From Photobacterium ganghwense (GTDB lineage Bacteria; Pseudomonadota; Gammaproteobacteria; Enterobacterales; Vibrionaceae), in NCBI RefSeq assembly GCF_003025595.1, contig NZ_PYMI01000001.1, positions 1,286,438 through 1,350,437 of the forward strand: 64,000 nt of DNA, in the 5' to 3' direction. The notes beneath the pieces are model-generated. The model saw only the letters and a list, made by a program, of their open reading frames with translations. It did no database searches and was not told the DNA's origin. Made by a program: the position numbers and the translations under genes. Of the stretch, positions 63,960 to 64,000 are shown one piece after another (the first letter of the stretch is position 1; every line of letters begins with the position of its first letter).

Positions 63960-64000
63960 AATTCTTTGATTCACCGCCCGCAGGCCGCAAATCACAATCT

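Overview
The window is chromosomal DNA from a marine gamma-proteobacterium of the family Vibrionaceae. The evidence is the gene content and order: grcA, thrABC, aceK, arcA/arcB, yhcC, two different glutamate synthase operons in tandem, mtnN-cbiB-btuF-yadS, tyrS, erpA-clcA-hemL, and a complete chiS plus chitobiose operon. Genus cannot be fixed from the sequence alone; Photobacterium, Grimontia, Enterovibrio and Vibrio are all possible. I see no insertion sequence, prophage, integron or CRISPR array.

Layout. 1-5720: grcA under a perfect FNR box, then the convergent threonine operon thrABC with a Thr/Ile-coded leader peptide and attenuator. 5998-9655: aceK, a small predicted outer-membrane barrel protein, an RraA-family protein and a DUF3293 protein. 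10047-13936: arcA facing arcB and a lipoprotein gene coupled to arcB, so both halves of the Arc redox system share one bidirectional terminator. 14178-17108: a PAS/GGEEF diguanylate cyclase and the radical-SAM protein YhcC. 17708-30009: gltB1-gltD1 and gltB2-gltD2, two divergent glutamate synthases in a row. 30127-33331: mtnN, cbiB, btuF and a TRIC/UPF0126 membrane gene with its own perfect CRP site. 33530-35575: a three-gene operon (VOC protein, questin-oxidase-like protein, flavodoxin-fold quinone reductase) behind a clean inverted-repeat operator. 35713-44487: tyrS, an M23 endopeptidase, erpA, clcA, hemL, a tiny cysteine-rich membrane protein missed by length cutoffs, an AI-2E-family exporter and rsmC. 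44802-63158: chiS and the chitin-oligosaccharide operon. 63722-64000: tRNA-Asp and 5S rRNA, the tail of an rRNA operon running leftwards.

How the genes work together. ChiS controls the ten-gene chitobiose operon. The operon encodes a periplasmic binding protein, a four-subunit ABC importer, a GH9 glucosaminidase, a GlcN/GlcNAc kinase, a GH20 hexosaminidase, a GH94 diacetylchitobiose phosphorylase and a GlcNAc-1-P mutase. Imported dimers can therefore be phosphorolysed or hydrolysed, and deacetylated dimers can be taken as well. The left half is dominated by redox- and nitrogen-linked genes with visible FNR, Fur-like and IscR sites.

The most useful observations are a near-consensus type 1 IscR operator placed on the -35 of erpA, an ArcB in which the second redox cysteine (C241 in E. 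coli) is valine, two exact 13-bp repeats 30 bp apart in the chitobiose promoter, the 35-residue membrane protein at 41988-42095, and the operator in front of the questin-oxidase operon.
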